From an uncultured Shimia sp. (lineage in GTDB: Bacteria; Pseudomonadota; Alphaproteobacteria; Rhodobacterales; Rhodobacteraceae), in the NCBI RefSeq assembly GCF_913054185.1, contig NZ_CAJXIV010000028.1, positions 1 through 39,762 of the forward strand: a stretch of 39,762 bases of DNA. Reading direction: 5' to 3'. The number at the start of each line of letters is the position of its first letter. The stretch's first letter is position 1. A model generated the notes under the pieces. The model made no database searches. It saw nothing but the letters and a program-made list of their open reading frames with translations, and was not told the origin of the DNA. Shown here in pieces: positions 16,978 to 25,138 of the stretch. Both the position numbers and the translations under genes were made by a program.

Positions 16978-17786
16978 TGAGCACGCAACCTTTGCAACAA
17001 ACGCTTGACCACTGGTCCCGTTTCACCTTTCGGCAACGCCTCATGCGCTACGGCGGATTTGCCCTCACCCTTTTGGTTGTCGCTTGGGCCTTGTCCAGCA
17101 TCAACGTGATCTGGGAGTGGGTCTGGGACGCACCAGTTCAGATGGGGGACCTCTTTGGCCGCATGATGCCACCGGACCCAAGCAATTTGCCATCCATCCT
17201 TGAGGCGATTTGGCAAACCGTGAACATCGCCACATTGGCCACCATGATTGCCGTCGTTGTGGCGCTTCCTGTGGCTTACATCTCGGCACAAAACACCACC
17301 CCTAACCGGGTCACGCTTTGGATTGGCCGCTTCATTTTGGTGTCGTCCCGCTCGGTCAACACCATCATCTGGGCGCTGTTGTTTGTGGCCATTTTTGGCC
17401 CTGGCATTGTCGCTGGGATTGTCGCAATCATGTTCCGATCGATAGGTTTTCTGGGAAAACTTCTCGGCGAAGCCATTGAGGAGATTGACACAAAACCGGT
17501 TGAAGCCCTGGAAGCCTGCGGTGCCTCCCGCTTTAAGATTGTGCTCTACGCCATAGTGCCCCAAGTCATGCCCGCCTTCTTTGCAATCGCGATTCTGCGC
17601 TGGGACATCAACCTGCGGGAATCCACCGTGTTGGGGCTTGTTGGCGCGGGCGGCATTGGCATGATCCTGCAAGGCGCCATCGATACGTTCAACTGGCCAG
17701 AGGTCTCCATGGTGTTGCTCACCATCCTCGCGCTGGTGGTGTTTGGCGAAGTTGTCTCTTCTTACTTGCGCAAGAAAATCCTCTGA
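16974..17786 (+). CDS. phnE: Phosphonate-type ABC permease 2
   Basis: A 270-residue paralogue of the preceding permease, with a longer basic N terminus. TM1 is near 28-47 (GGFALTLLVVAWALSSINV). The EAA-like loop reads GEAIEEIDTKPVEALEACGAS and the C-terminal core TVLGLVGAGGIGMILQGAI. The start ATG at 16974 overlaps the previous stop; a second ATG follows at once (MM). A hairpin with a T run follows the stop, before the HAD gene. Confidence 0.92.
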   Translation: MMSTQPLQQTLDHWSRFTFRQRLMRYGGFALTLLVVAWALSSINVIWEWVWDAPVQMGDLFGRMMPPDPSNLPSILEAIWQTVNIATLATMIAVVVALPVAYISAQNTTPNRVTLWIGRFILVSSRSVNTIIWALLFVAIFGPGIVAGIVAIMFRSIGFLGKLLGEAIEEIDTKPVEALEACGASRFKIVLYAIVPQVMPAFFAIAILRWDINLRESTVLGLVGAGGIGMILQGAIDTFNWPEVSMVLLTILALVVFGEVVSSYLRKKIL

Positions 17787-17797
17787 CTTTACTAAGT

Positions 17798-17822
17798 CGG
17801 CCGACACTCTCGGCCGCCTTTT
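17798..17822 (+). terminator. Hairpin between phnE2 and the HAD gene
   Basis: CGGCCGA (17798-17804) pairs perfectly with TCGGCCG (17810-17816) over a 5-base loop, followed by CCTTTTCC. It could end the importer transcript or act as a leaky attenuator before the phosphatase gene at 17841, which has no obvious promoter of its own in the 54-base gap. Confidence 0.6.
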
Positions 17823-17840
17823 CCTCTCTGGACCCTATTT

Positions 17841-18743
17841 ATGATCGACACGCAAACGGCGTTTGACCGCTACGAAAGCCTGCGCGACGCGCTGCCTTCG
17901 GCAACCTTCCCCGCCACCTCACTCACTGGCCGAAACCTCAGCGACACCGCCGAGCACTATGACGCCTATATCCTTGATGCCTTTGGCGTTTTAAACCGCG
18001 GCGAAACCGCCATCGAGGGCGCCGTCGCGCGGATGACCGACTTGCGGGCTGCTGGTAAACAACTGATCGTATTGACCAATGCTGCCAGTTATACCCGTGT
18101 CGAAATCCTTGCCAAATATCATCGCCTTGGCTTTGACTTCACCGCTGACGAAGTGGTTTCTAGCCGCGATGTCGCCTTCGCCAACCTGCCTAGACTTGCA
18201 GACGGTCAGGTCTGGGCAGCCATCTCCGCGAAAGGCGATGACTTCAGCGATGCCCCCGCATCCGCCACACTCCAGGATCTCATCGCGCACCCCGACCTCC
18301 TGAACACCGCTGGCGGCTTTCTGTTCCTTTCCACCGCCCGCTGGAATGACGCAGACACCGACACGCTTGCGAAGGCACTGCAGGACAATCCTCGCCCGCT
18401 AGCTGTCGCCAATCCAGACCTCGTGGCCCCGCGCGAAGACGGCCTGACCACGGAGCCCGGTATGATTGCCCATGACCTTATCGCGCAAACCGACACCAAC
18501 GCCGCGTTCTACGGCAAACCCTACGGCAACGCCTTTGACACCGCTCTGGCACGTCTGGACGGCATTCCCCGCCACCGCATCGCCATGGTGGGTGACACGT
18601 TACACACCGACGTGCTTGGCGGTGCCGCAGCCGGCATCGGTACGATCCTGATCACCGATCATGGCCTGTTCAAAGGCTTCAACGTCGCGCCTTACATCCA
18701 AAAATCCGGCATTCAACCGGATTGGATTGTCTCGACAACGTAA
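17841..18743 (+). CDS. Class IIA HAD-superfamily phosphatase (NagD-like)
   Basis: A 300-residue cytosolic HAD hydrolase. Motif I is AYILDAFGVLNRG (Asp nucleophile and, unusually, Ala-Phe next to it, about residues 42-54). Motif II is LIVLTNAAS, the C2-type cap lies between II and III, motif III is the Lys in FYGKPYGNAFDTAL, and motif IV is AMVGDTLHTDVLGGAAAGIGTI. This matches the class-IIA subfamily (TIGR01459-like). Such enzymes remove phosphate from small organic monoesters. At the position of the second motif I Asp of most HAD phosphatases (DxD) the sequence is DAF, so there is a Phe instead of the usual acid two residues on; catalysis may be altered. Its place behind a PhnDCEE importer suggests it acts on the imported compound or a derivative. 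Confidence 0.8.
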   Translation: MIDTQTAFDRYESLRDALPSATFPATSLTGRNLSDTAEHYDAYILDAFGVLNRGETAIEGAVARMTDLRAAGKQLIVLTNAASYTRVEILAKYHRLGFDFTADEVVSSRDVAFANLPRLADGQVWAAISAKGDDFSDAPASATLQDLIAHPDLLNTAGGFLFLSTARWNDADTDTLAKALQDNPRPLAVANPDLVAPREDGLTTEPGMIAHDLIAQTDTNAAFYGKPYGNAFDTALARLDGIPRHRIAMVGDTLHTDVLGGAAAGIGTILITDHGLFKGFNVAPYIQKSGIQPDWIVSTT

Positions 18744-18755
18744 GGCGTCACAAAA

Positions 18756-18777
18756 TGGGGCGTGCCTCAGCGCCCCA
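18756..18777. terminator. Bidirectional hairpin between HAD and prolidase genes
   Basis: TGGGGCG (18756-18762) pairs with CGCCCCA (18771-18777) across an 8-base loop. It lies just past the HAD stop (18743) and contains the stop of the convergent M24 peptidase in its loop. AAAA precedes the left arm, giving TTTT on the minus strand, so it is best placed to terminate the peptidase transcript. Confidence 0.6.
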
Positions 18778-19861
18778 CAATCAACAGTTCTTTGGGCAAG
18801 GACGTCAGCGCCCGCACGCCATCGGCCGTAACGAGCATATCGTCCTCAATCCGCACGCCAAAATTTCCAAGATCATATAGCCCCGGCTCATTGGTCCAAA
18901 CCATACCTTCGCGGATGACCTCATGGTTGCCGCGCATGATGTAAGGCGCCTCATGCACCTCGCGCCCCAAACCATGCCCGGTCTTGGTGCGAATGCGATC
19001 CGCAAAAGGCGAGGCCTCCAACACACCTGTGACCTCATCGTCGATCTGATGCGCGGTGACGCCAGGCTTGGTCACCTCAAAGCCACGCAGATTGGCGGCC
19101 AAAACGGTCTCATACACCGCCCGCCCCTCTTCGCTGACATCGCCAACAAACACGGTGCGCGTGATGTCCGCCGCAAACCCATCTTTGCGCGCACCAAAAT
19201 CAAACAACAGCGCGTCACCTTCCTGCACCGTATAGTCTGCCCGCGCCTTGCCATGGGGGCGTGCCGTGTTGTCGCCCGCCACAACGATGGGGGAAAACGC
19301 CAGATCATCTGCCCCTTCGGCAAACAATGCCTGGATCAACGCGCTCTCAATCTGTTTTTCGGTCTGCCCAATCCGCACACCGTCCAGCACGCGAGTCAAA
19401 GCCCGCTCGGACACATCAATCGCCGCCTGAAGCGCCGCGACATCCGCTTCGGTCTTGATCACCCGCAGCCCGGAAATCGCTTTCTCGCCATCCACAATCT
19501 GTAGATCCGGATGTGCCTTGGTCAACGCCACTTGCACAAACACGCGCATCACCTGGCCTTCAACAGCAAGGGAGCCAATCTTCAGATGTTCGGTGAGCGC
19601 AGTAAAAGCCGCGTCATACCCATCCTGATCGCGCCAATCAAACACCGCGCCCTCAAAATCCACCAACGCCCAGCTGCCCAGCTCCAGGTTAGGCACAATC
19701 GCCGCCGGCGCGCCCTCTGCCGGGATCACCGCCAAAAATGGGCGCTCGTGGCTCATGAACGGCTTGCCAAAGGCGCGGGTGAAATTTGGCCCCGGCACCA
19801 GCGCCACGGCATCCACATTCAGATCCCGCGCCACTTGGCGGTATTCGGACAGGTTCGACAT
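18767..19861 (-). CDS. M24-family Xaa-Pro dipeptidase/aminopeptidase (prolidase-like)
   Basis: A 364-residue cytosolic metallopeptidase with a creatinase-type N-terminal domain (about 1-130) and an M24 pita-bread domain (about 138-364). All five dinuclear-metal ligands are visible: Asp221 (LLFDFGA), Asp232 (AADITRT), His296 (GHGLGREVHE), Glu325 (WTNEPGLY) and Glu339 (VRIEDDM). ATG 19861 follows AGGAG. It is divergent from the hydroxyproline importer, and a perfect copy of the GntR-type operator lies at 19907-19921, 46 bases upstream. A role in releasing hydroxyproline or proline from Xaa-Hyp/Xaa-Pro peptides fits both family and regulon. Creatinase-like or other M24 substrates cannot be excluded. 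Confidence 0.85.
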   Translation of the reverse strand: MSNLSEYRQVARDLNVDAVALVPGPNFTRAFGKPFMSHERPFLAVIPAEGAPAAIVPNLELGSWALVDFEGAVFDWRDQDGYDAAFTALTEHLKIGSLAVEGQVMRVFVQVALTKAHPDLQIVDGEKAISGLRVIKTEADVAALQAAIDVSERALTRVLDGVRIGQTEKQIESALIQALFAEGADDLAFSPIVVAGDNTARPHGKARADYTVQEGDALLFDFGARKDGFAADITRTVFVGDVSEEGRAVYETVLAANLRGFEVTKPGVTAHQIDDEVTGVLEASPFADRIRTKTGHGLGREVHEAPYIMRGNHEVIREGMVWTNEPGLYDLGNFGVRIEDDMLVTADGVRALTSLPKELLIVGR

Positions 19862-19906
19862 TCTGATCTCCTGAAAACTCTCTTCGCAGCATCACTTCTG
19901 CATTTT

Positions 19907-19921
19907 TGGATACAGTATCCA
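19907..19921. promoter_or_regulatory. GntR-type operator, perfect copy (site 1)
   Basis: TGGATACAGTATCCA is a perfect 7+1+7 palindrome, 46 bases before the prolidase start. It is the best of five related sites in 19.9-30.5 kb and is used here as the reference. FCD-type GntR regulators typically bind short palindromes of this size; the gene at 29724 is the likely binder. Confidence 0.75.
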
Positions 19922-20235
19922 CATATGCACTTTAGGCACAATCACCATAATCAAGCAGGGCGCGAAGGTCCAAGGAATCGCTCCAAAACGCACCACAGCA
20001 TTGCATCGGCAATTCAATATTTTTGCGAAATTTCCCTGCAGCGGTCTCCGTCAGGCCATCCATAGCGCCTAAAATCATCAACCACATTAGCCACCAAAAA
20101 CCGCACATTTTCAACACCTTAAACGCGCCGCCGTCATTCAAAAAAAACAGCATCAAACCGCTTCAGTTATTTTATATTGGATTTTGTATCCAATTTCACT
20201 TAGCACTCAGCCCACCAGAATTTTGGGAGGACCCT
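19922..20235. promoter_or_regulatory. Divergent promoter region of the hydroxyproline locus
   Basis: This AT-rich gap between the prolidase and importer genes holds no gene. It has a second operator copy at 20178-20192. GGGAGG 6 bases before ATG 20236 serves the binding-protein gene. Promoter elements could not be fixed with confidence. Confidence 0.6.
20178..20192. promoter_or_regulatory. GntR-type operator (site 2) before the importer operon
   Basis: TGGATTTTGTATCCA matches the reference palindrome at 12 of 14 arm positions. The symmetry extends outward to ATTGGAT...ATCCAAT (20176-20194). It lies 43 bases before the ATG of the binding-protein gene and should govern the operon 20236-28531. 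Confidence 0.7.
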
Positions 20236-21036
20236 ATGCTTAAGAAAATTGCTGCCATCGCGGCACTTACAACCTTCGCCGCCATCCCGGCCAAAGCTGA
20301 CACACTCGACGACGTAGTTGACCGCGGCACACTGCGCTGCGGAGTGGTGCTCGATTTTCCGCCAATCGGCTACCGTGATGCCAACAACGAGCCAGCCGGT
20401 TATGACGTTGAGTACTGCAACGACCTTGCCGCAGCGCTGGAAGTGGAAGCCGAAGTGCTGCCGGTGACCTGGGCAGAACGCCTGCCAGTGATTGTGACTG
20501 GCCGCGCTGACGTGGTGTTTGGCGCCACGTCTGACAGCCTCGCCCGCGCCCGCACCGTTGGTTTCACCATCCCCTACGCAATTTACTACGCCCAAGGCGT
20601 GGTGAACGCAGACAGCGGCATCACGAGCTTTGACGACATCCGTGGCAAACGCGTCGCCGCGGCCATCGGCACCGTACCGGAGCAAGAATGGCTGAAAATC
20701 GCCGCCGAATGGGGCGAAGAAGGCAACTATCAGGGCTACCAGTCCGAGAACGAAGTTTTCCTGGCTGTGGCACAGGGCAAAGCTGACATCGGCATCACCA
20801 CCAACACTGCCGTTCTGCCTATCACTCAGCAGTATGACAGCATTCTCGCGGGCCCTCGCATGCCTTGGACCACCGATTACACCTCTGTTGTTGGCAAACG
20901 CGAAGATGTTACCTGGCTGAATTTCCTTAACCTGTTTGTGACCCATCAAGTGCGCTCCGGCCGCTATTCCGAGCTTTGGGGCAAATACGTTGGTGGCGAA
21001 GCACCAGAGCTGCGCATCCCCGGCGTGATGTACTGA
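20236..21036 (+). CDS. Amino-acid-type binding protein (putative hydroxyproline)
   Basis: A 266-residue exported family-3 solute-binding protein. ATG 20236 has GGGAGG upstream; a longer frame from 20023 is ignored. The signal peptide is LKKIAAIAALTTFAAIPAKA, cut before DTLDD. Family motifs are VVDRGTLRCGVV, PPIGYRD, GYDVEYCNDLAAAL, AERLPVIVTGRADVV, DIRGKRVAAAIGT and a C-terminal LNLFVTHQVRSGRY. It heads a nine-gene run that includes 4-hydroxyproline epimerase, so hydroxyproline (or its isomers/betaine) is the likely ligand, analogous to HypM of Sinorhizobium. The ligand is inferred from context. Confidence 0.85.
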   Translation: MLKKIAAIAALTTFAAIPAKADTLDDVVDRGTLRCGVVLDFPPIGYRDANNEPAGYDVEYCNDLAAALEVEAEVLPVTWAERLPVIVTGRADVVFGATSDSLARARTVGFTIPYAIYYAQGVVNADSGITSFDDIRGKRVAAAIGTVPEQEWLKIAAEWGEEGNYQGYQSENEVFLAVAQGKADIGITTNTAVLPITQQYDSILAGPRMPWTTDYTSVVGKREDVTWLNFLNLFVTHQVRSGRYSELWGKYVGGEAPELRIPGVMY

Positions 21037-21053
21037 TCCACCACTCCCTAAAA

Positions 21054-21083
21054 CCCGCCTCTGTCCAGCACACGCTGGGCGGG
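21054..21083 (+). promoter_or_regulatory. Leader hairpin between binding protein and permease
   Basis: CCCGC (21054-21058) pairs with GCGGG (21079-21083) and encloses CCAGC/GCTGG (21065-21069/21074-21078) over an ACAC loop. The structure abuts the alternative permease start at 21088. It probably stabilises the 5' message or reduces downstream expression relative to the binding protein. No T run follows. Confidence 0.4.
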
Positions 21084-21102
21084 GGCCATGGGAACAAACC
21101 AC

Positions 21103-21765
21103 ATGTTTGATTACAACTTCCATTGGCGACCGGTGATGAAAAGCCTGCCAGACTTGCTAGAGGCAGCTTTGCTGACCCTGCAGGTTGCGGTACTGGCCAT
21201 GATCCTTGGCATTGTCATCGGCCTCTGCCTGGCGCTGATCCGTCTGCACATGCGCGGCCCGCTTTTGTGGCTGGCCTCCACTTGGGTGGAGCTGGCCCGT
21301 AACACCCCTGCCCTGTTTCAGCTCTTCTTCTTTGGCTTTGGTCTCGGCTCTTTTGGCCTGCACCTCTCGCCTTACATGATTGTGCTCATGGGCCTGACCT
21401 TCAACTGCGCGGGCTATCTCGCGGAAAATTTCCGTGGTGGCTTTCAGGCCATTCCAGACACCCAAATCCGCGCTTCCCGCTCACTCGGCATGAATGCGTG
21501 GCAGGCCTACACCCGCATCGTGATCCCGCAGGTGTTCCGCATCGTCTACCACCCGATCACCAACCAGATGGTCTGGGCCGTGCTCATGTCCTCCCTAGGC
21601 ATGCTGGTGGGCTTCCGCGAACTCTCCGGTGAGACGCAGTTCTTTGCCTCCCGCACCTTCCGGATCTTCGAATATTTCGCTGTCACCGCGGTCATCTACT
21701 ACGTGATCGTCAAACTCATCCTCGGAGCCTCCCGCCTGCTGGCGACCCGGCTCTTCCGATATTGA
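21103..21765 (+). CDS. Amino-acid ABC permease 1 (HisM/GlnP type)
   Basis: A 220-residue polar-amino-acid permease. The start is taken at ATG 21103 (MFDYNFHWRP); ATG 21088 in the same frame is possible but would put its ribosome site in a hairpin. TM segments begin near residue 17 (LEAALLTLQVAVLAMILGIVIGLCLALIR). The ARNTPALFQLFFF motif and the EAA loop FRGGFQAIPDTQIRASRSLGM are typical of the family. It pairs with the next permease, whose ribosome site GGGAGG overlaps this gene's stop. Confidence 0.88.
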   Translation: MFDYNFHWRPVMKSLPDLLEAALLTLQVAVLAMILGIVIGLCLALIRLHMRGPLLWLASTWVELARNTPALFQLFFFGFGLGSFGLHLSPYMIVLMGLTFNCAGYLAENFRGGFQAIPDTQIRASRSLGMNAWQAYTRIVIPQVFRIVYHPITNQMVWAVLMSSLGMLVGFRELSGETQFFASRTFRIFEYFAVTAVIYYVIVKLILGASRLLATRLFRY

Positions 21766-21776
21766 GGGAGGCTTTC

Positions 21777-22439
21777 ATGGAACCTACGATTAGCTTTTTC
21801 AGCGGATTTGCTCCCAAAGACCTTCTGTTTCTTGGCGAAGCCGCCCTGCGCACCATGTGGATTTCGATCCTGTCGATCTCCATCGGTACAGTGCTGGGCG
21901 TGGTCTTCGGCTGGGTCTTATACGAAGGCAAATGGGCCGCAGCACTCACCGTTGCCCCGATCCTAGACGTCTTCCGCTCCGTACCTCTGATCATCCAATT
22001 GGTGCTGTTCTACAACTTCGCACCCATCATTGGCCTCAATCTTGATCCCTTTGCCTCCGGCGTGGTGATCCTGACAATCTACACCGCCTCATTGGTGGCC
22101 AGCGTGGCCCGTGGTGGCATCGAAGCCGTCGACGCCCCCATGCGCCGCGCCGCGCGCAGCCTCGGCATGAGCTACTGGCAAGATCTGCGCTATGTGGTCC
22201 TGCCCATCGGAGGCCGCGCCGTATTCCCCGCTTGGGTTGGTGTTGCCCTTGGCGTGATGAAAGACAGCGCGCTGGTCTCGGTGCTTGGCTACGTCGAACT
22301 GCTCAAAGCCAGCCAAATCCTAATCACCCGGACACAGGAACCCTTCCTTATCCTCTCAATCGCAGGCGCGTTCTACTTCGCGCTCAGCTACCCAATTTCG
22401 CGCTACGCCGCGTCGCTTGAAAGAAAGTGGGCCCAATGA
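21777..22439 (+). CDS. Amino-acid ABC permease 2 (HisM/GlnP type)
   Basis: A 220-residue permease starting at ATG 21777, with GAGGGAGG 5 bases upstream; the earlier TTG is unlikely. The family region is [18 protein letters not shown], the EAA loop [23 protein letters not shown], and the last helices [16 protein letters not shown]. Its TGA overlaps the ATPase ATG (ATGA at 22436), so permease and ATPase are coupled. Confidence 0.9.
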   Translation: MEPTISFFSGFAPKDLLFLGEAALRTMWISILSISIGTVLGVVFGWVLYEGKWAAALTVAPILDVFRSVPLIIQLVLFYNFAPIIGLNLDPFASGVVILTIYTASLVASVARGGIEAVDAPMRRAARSLGMSYWQDLRYVVLPIGGRAVFPAWVGVALGVMKDSALVSVLGYVELLKASQILITRTQEPFLILSIAGAFYFALSYPISRYAASLERKWAQ

Positions 22440-23158
22440 TCGAAATTCATGACCTGCACAAATACTTTGGCTCTTTGCACGTGCTCAAAGGCATCGACCT
22501 GAACGTCAAAAAAGGAGAAGTGCTCTCCGTCATCGGCGCGTCTGGCTCGGGCAAATCCACCCTGCTCTACTGCATCAACGGGTTGGAGCCGGTTCAGCAA
22601 GGCAAAGTGGTGGTCGACGGCACCGACGTGCATGCCAAAGGCACCGACATCAACAAACTGCGCCAGCAGCTTGGCATGGTGTTTCAGCAATGGAACAGCT
22701 TCCCGCATCTGACCGCGCTGGAGAACGTCGCCCTCGCGCCCAAGATCGTGAAAGGCAAATCCAAGTCCGAAGCCCGTGAAATTGCTGCACAACAGCTCAA
22801 ACACGTGGGTTTGGGTGACAAACTTGACGTTTACCCCTCCGCGCTTTCCGGTGGTCAACAACAACGTCTCGCCATCGCCCGCGCCCTCGCCATGGAGCCG
22901 GAATACATGCTCTTTGACGAAGCCACCTCCGCGCTTGATCCGGAGCTGGTCGGCGAGGTGCTCGAGACCATGCGCATGCTGGCCGAAGAAGGCATGACCA
23001 TGATCTGCGTGACCCACGAAATGGGCTTTGCCCGCGACGTGAGCGACCGCGTCGCCTTTTTCCACCAAGGCGTGATGGAAGAGATCGGCCCGCCGGAGCA
23101 AATCTTTGGCAACCCGCAATCCGAACACACCCAAAAATTCCTCGCCAACGTGCGCTGA
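22436..23158 (+). CDS. Amino-acid ABC transporter ATPase (GlnQ/HisP type)
   Basis: A 240-residue ATPase starting at ATG 22436, not the upstream in-frame GTG. Walker A is GASGSGKST (about 35-43), Q-loop [18 protein letters not shown], signature [15 protein letters not shown], Walker [20 protein letters not shown] and switch His [16 protein letters not shown]. This is the standard PAAT-family pattern. The catabolic genes follow after a 31-base gap. Confidence 0.93.
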   Translation: MIEIHDLHKYFGSLHVLKGIDLNVKKGEVLSVIGASGSGKSTLLYCINGLEPVQQGKVVVDGTDVHAKGTDINKLRQQLGMVFQQWNSFPHLTALENVALAPKIVKGKSKSEAREIAAQQLKHVGLGDKLDVYPSALSGGQQQRLAIARALAMEPEYMLFDEATSALDPELVGEVLETMRMLAEEGMTMICVTHEMGFARDVSDRVAFFHQGVMEEIGPPEQIFGNPQSEHTQKFLANVR

Positions 23159-23189
23159 CCCCGCACGCAAGATCAAAAAGGCTCAAGCT

Positions 23190-24149
23190 ATGACAAAAAA
23201 CATCTTCTCCGGCACCATGCCAGCCCTCATGACCCCGTGCAAAACCGACCGCACCCCGGATTACGACGCGCTTGTGAAAAAAGGCCACGACATGATCGCG
23301 GCTGGCATGTCCGCCGTTGTTTATTGTGGCTCCATGGGCGATTGGCCCCTGCTGACCGACGCAGAGCGCATGACTGGCGTGGAACGTCTGGTTGAGGCGG
23401 GCATCCCCGTTGTCGTCGGCACCGGCGCCATCAACCCAAAATCCGCTGTTGCCCATGCCGCCCACGCTCAAAAAGTGGGCGCCGTTGGCCTGATGGTGAT
23501 CCCGCGCGTGTTGTCCCGTGGCTCCTCCATGGCGGCTCAGAAGAACCACTTCAAAGCCATTCTTGAGGCCGCGCCAGACGTGCCTGCCATCATTTACAAC
23601 AGCCCGGTCTATGGTTTCGCCACCAAAGCCGAGCTGTTCTTCGCCCTGCGCGCAGAACATAAAAACCTGATTGGATTCAAAGAGTTCGGCGGCAAAGATG
23701 ATCTGCGTTACGCCGCCGAGCACATCACGTCCCAAGATGATCAAGTCACCCTGATGGTTGGCGTGGACACCGAAGTTTACCACGGCTTTGTCAACTGCGG
23801 CGCCACCGGCTCCATCACTGGCATTGGCACAGCCCTGCCCAAAGAAGCCCTGCTGCTTGCCGCCCTGTCGCAGAAAGCCGCCGCAGGCCACGCAGAGGCC
23901 CGTAAGCGGGCTCAGGAACTCGAAGAAGCCTTTGGCGTATTGGCCAGCTTTGATGAAGGCACCGATCTGGTGCTTTACTACAAATACCTGCTCGTCCTGA
24001 ACGGCGAGGAAGAATACCGCCTGCACTTCAATGAAACCGACGTTCTGAGCGACGCCCAGCGCAACTATTGTGAGCAGCAATACAGCCTGTTCCAAACGTG
24101 GTTTGCCGACTGGTCCAAGCAAGGCGGAGTCATCGCTGAATGCATGTGA
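23190..24149 (+). CDS. DapA-family 1-pyrroline-4-hydroxy-2-carboxylate deaminase
   Basis: A 319-residue class-I aldolase-fold lyase (DHDPS/NAL family), starting at ATG 23190 after AAAAAGG. The Schiff-base Lys is Lys164 (IGFKEFGG) and the partner Tyr136 lies in IIYNSPVYG. In hydroxyproline clusters this family opens 1-pyrroline-4-hydroxy-2-carboxylate to 2-oxoglutarate semialdehyde plus ammonia (LhpC of Pseudomonas, HypD of Sinorhizobium). The neighbouring epimerase and D-Hyp dehydrogenase support that role. Other DapA-family reactions are possible from the sequence alone. It overlaps the epimerase gene by 10 bases. Confidence 0.85.
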   Translation: MTKNIFSGTMPALMTPCKTDRTPDYDALVKKGHDMIAAGMSAVVYCGSMGDWPLLTDAERMTGVERLVEAGIPVVVGTGAINPKSAVAHAAHAQKVGAVGLMVIPRVLSRGSSMAAQKNHFKAILEAAPDVPAIIYNSPVYGFATKAELFFALRAEHKNLIGFKEFGGKDDLRYAAEHITSQDDQVTLMVGVDTEVYHGFVNCGATGSITGIGTALPKEALLLAALSQKAAAGHAEARKRAQELEEAFGVLASFDEGTDLVLYYKYLLVLNGEEEYRLHFNETDVLSDAQRNYCEQQYSLFQTWFADWSKQGGVIAECM

Positions 24150-25072
24150 TCGACAGCCATACAGGGGGGGAGCCGACACGGGTGATCCTGGACGGGGGGC
24201 CGGATCTGGGGACCGGCTCCCTTGCGGAGCGCGCCCACCGCCTCGCCACAGAGCATGAGGATTTCTACCTCTCCGTCATGCGCGAACCCCGTGGCCAACC
24301 AGCCATGGTTGGTGCGCTTCTGGTGGAACCGGTGGACCCCACCTGTGTGGCCGGTGTGATCTATTTTGACATGGGCGCCGTGCTTGGCATGTGTGGCCAC
24401 GGCACCATTGGCCTCACCGTGACATTGGCACATCTGGGCCGCATCACTCCTGGTGTGCATCGCGTCGAAACCCCGGCTGGTGTGGTTGAGGTGGAACTCA
24501 GCGATGCCAACACTGTGACCGTGCGAAACGTCGAAAGCCGTCGCGTGCGCAAACAGGTCACCGTGGACGTACCAGGTTACGGTGCGATCACCGGAGACGT
24601 GGCTTATGGTGGCAACTGGTTCTTCATCCTTGATCCCAGCCCTTTGCCAGTCAACATCGGCAACATCCGCGCACTGACGGACATGGGCATCGCCATACGT
24701 GAGGCTGCCAATGGCATCGATGCTGGTGGGGAGAATGGCGAACCCATTGATCACGTGATCTTCCAGGGCGAAGCGCCGGAGAAAGGCGTGCACAGTCGCA
24801 ACTTTGTGCTCTGCCCGGACGACACCTACGACCGCTCTCCTTGTGGTACAGGCAGCTCCGCCCGGCTGGCCTGTTTGGCCGCAGACAACCGCTTGGCGGC
24901 GGGTGAAGAGATCGTACAGCACAGCGTGATCGGCAGCCCCTACACGCTGTCGTATCAAACCGGCCCCAACGGCGGCGTGATCCCCTCCATCACAGGACAG
25001 GCGTTTGTCACCGCACAAAGCACTATCCTGTTTGAAACCGAAGACCCTTTCAAACACGGCATCGCGCATTAG
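24140..25072 (+). CDS. 4-hydroxyproline 2-epimerase (proline racemase family)
   Basis: A 310-residue cofactor-independent epimerase converting trans-4-hydroxy-L-proline to cis-4-hydroxy-D-proline. Both catalytic Cys are present: Cys85 in MCGHGTIG and Cys235 in DRSPCGTGSSA. The proline-racemase fold landmarks IDSHTGGEPTRVI near the N terminus and GDVAYGGNWFF are intact. The length is usual for the epimerases. It starts inside the deaminase gene and is followed by the FAD dehydrogenase that uses its product. Equivalent to HypRE/LhpA of other bacteria. Confidence 0.92.
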   Translation: MHVIDSHTGGEPTRVILDGGPDLGTGSLAERAHRLATEHEDFYLSVMREPRGQPAMVGALLVEPVDPTCVAGVIYFDMGAVLGMCGHGTIGLTVTLAHLGRITPGVHRVETPAGVVEVELSDANTVTVRNVESRRVRKQVTVDVPGYGAITGDVAYGGNWFFILDPSPLPVNIGNIRALTDMGIAIREAANGIDAGGENGEPIDHVIFQGEAPEKGVHSRNFVLCPDDTYDRSPCGTGSSARLACLAADNRLAAGEEIVQHSVIGSPYTLSYQTGPNGGVIPSITGQAFVTAQSTILFETEDPFKHGIAH

Positions 25073-25078
25073 CGCCTT

Positions 25079-25110
25079 CCGGACAGACATCCCTCCCCTT
25101 GCCTGTCCGG
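25079..25110 (+). other. Intercistronic hairpin in the Hyp operon
   Basis: CCGGACAG (25079-25086) pairs perfectly with CTGTCCGG (25103-25110) over a 16-base loop. It lies between the epimerase stop and the FAD dehydrogenase start. No T run follows, so processing or mRNA stabilisation is as likely as termination. Confidence 0.45.
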
Positions 25111-25138
25111 TTAAATCCTCTCACGACAGGTCACAGGC

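Noticed and set aside
22797..24179. Long minus-strand open frame (460 codons)
   Set aside because: It is antisense to the ABC ATPase and deaminase genes, which have clear motifs. GC-rich codon bias opens the opposite frame.
24065..25090. Minus-strand open frame opposite the 4-Hyp epimerase
   Set aside because: The plus strand carries both catalytic Cys motifs of the epimerase; the antisense product has no family features.
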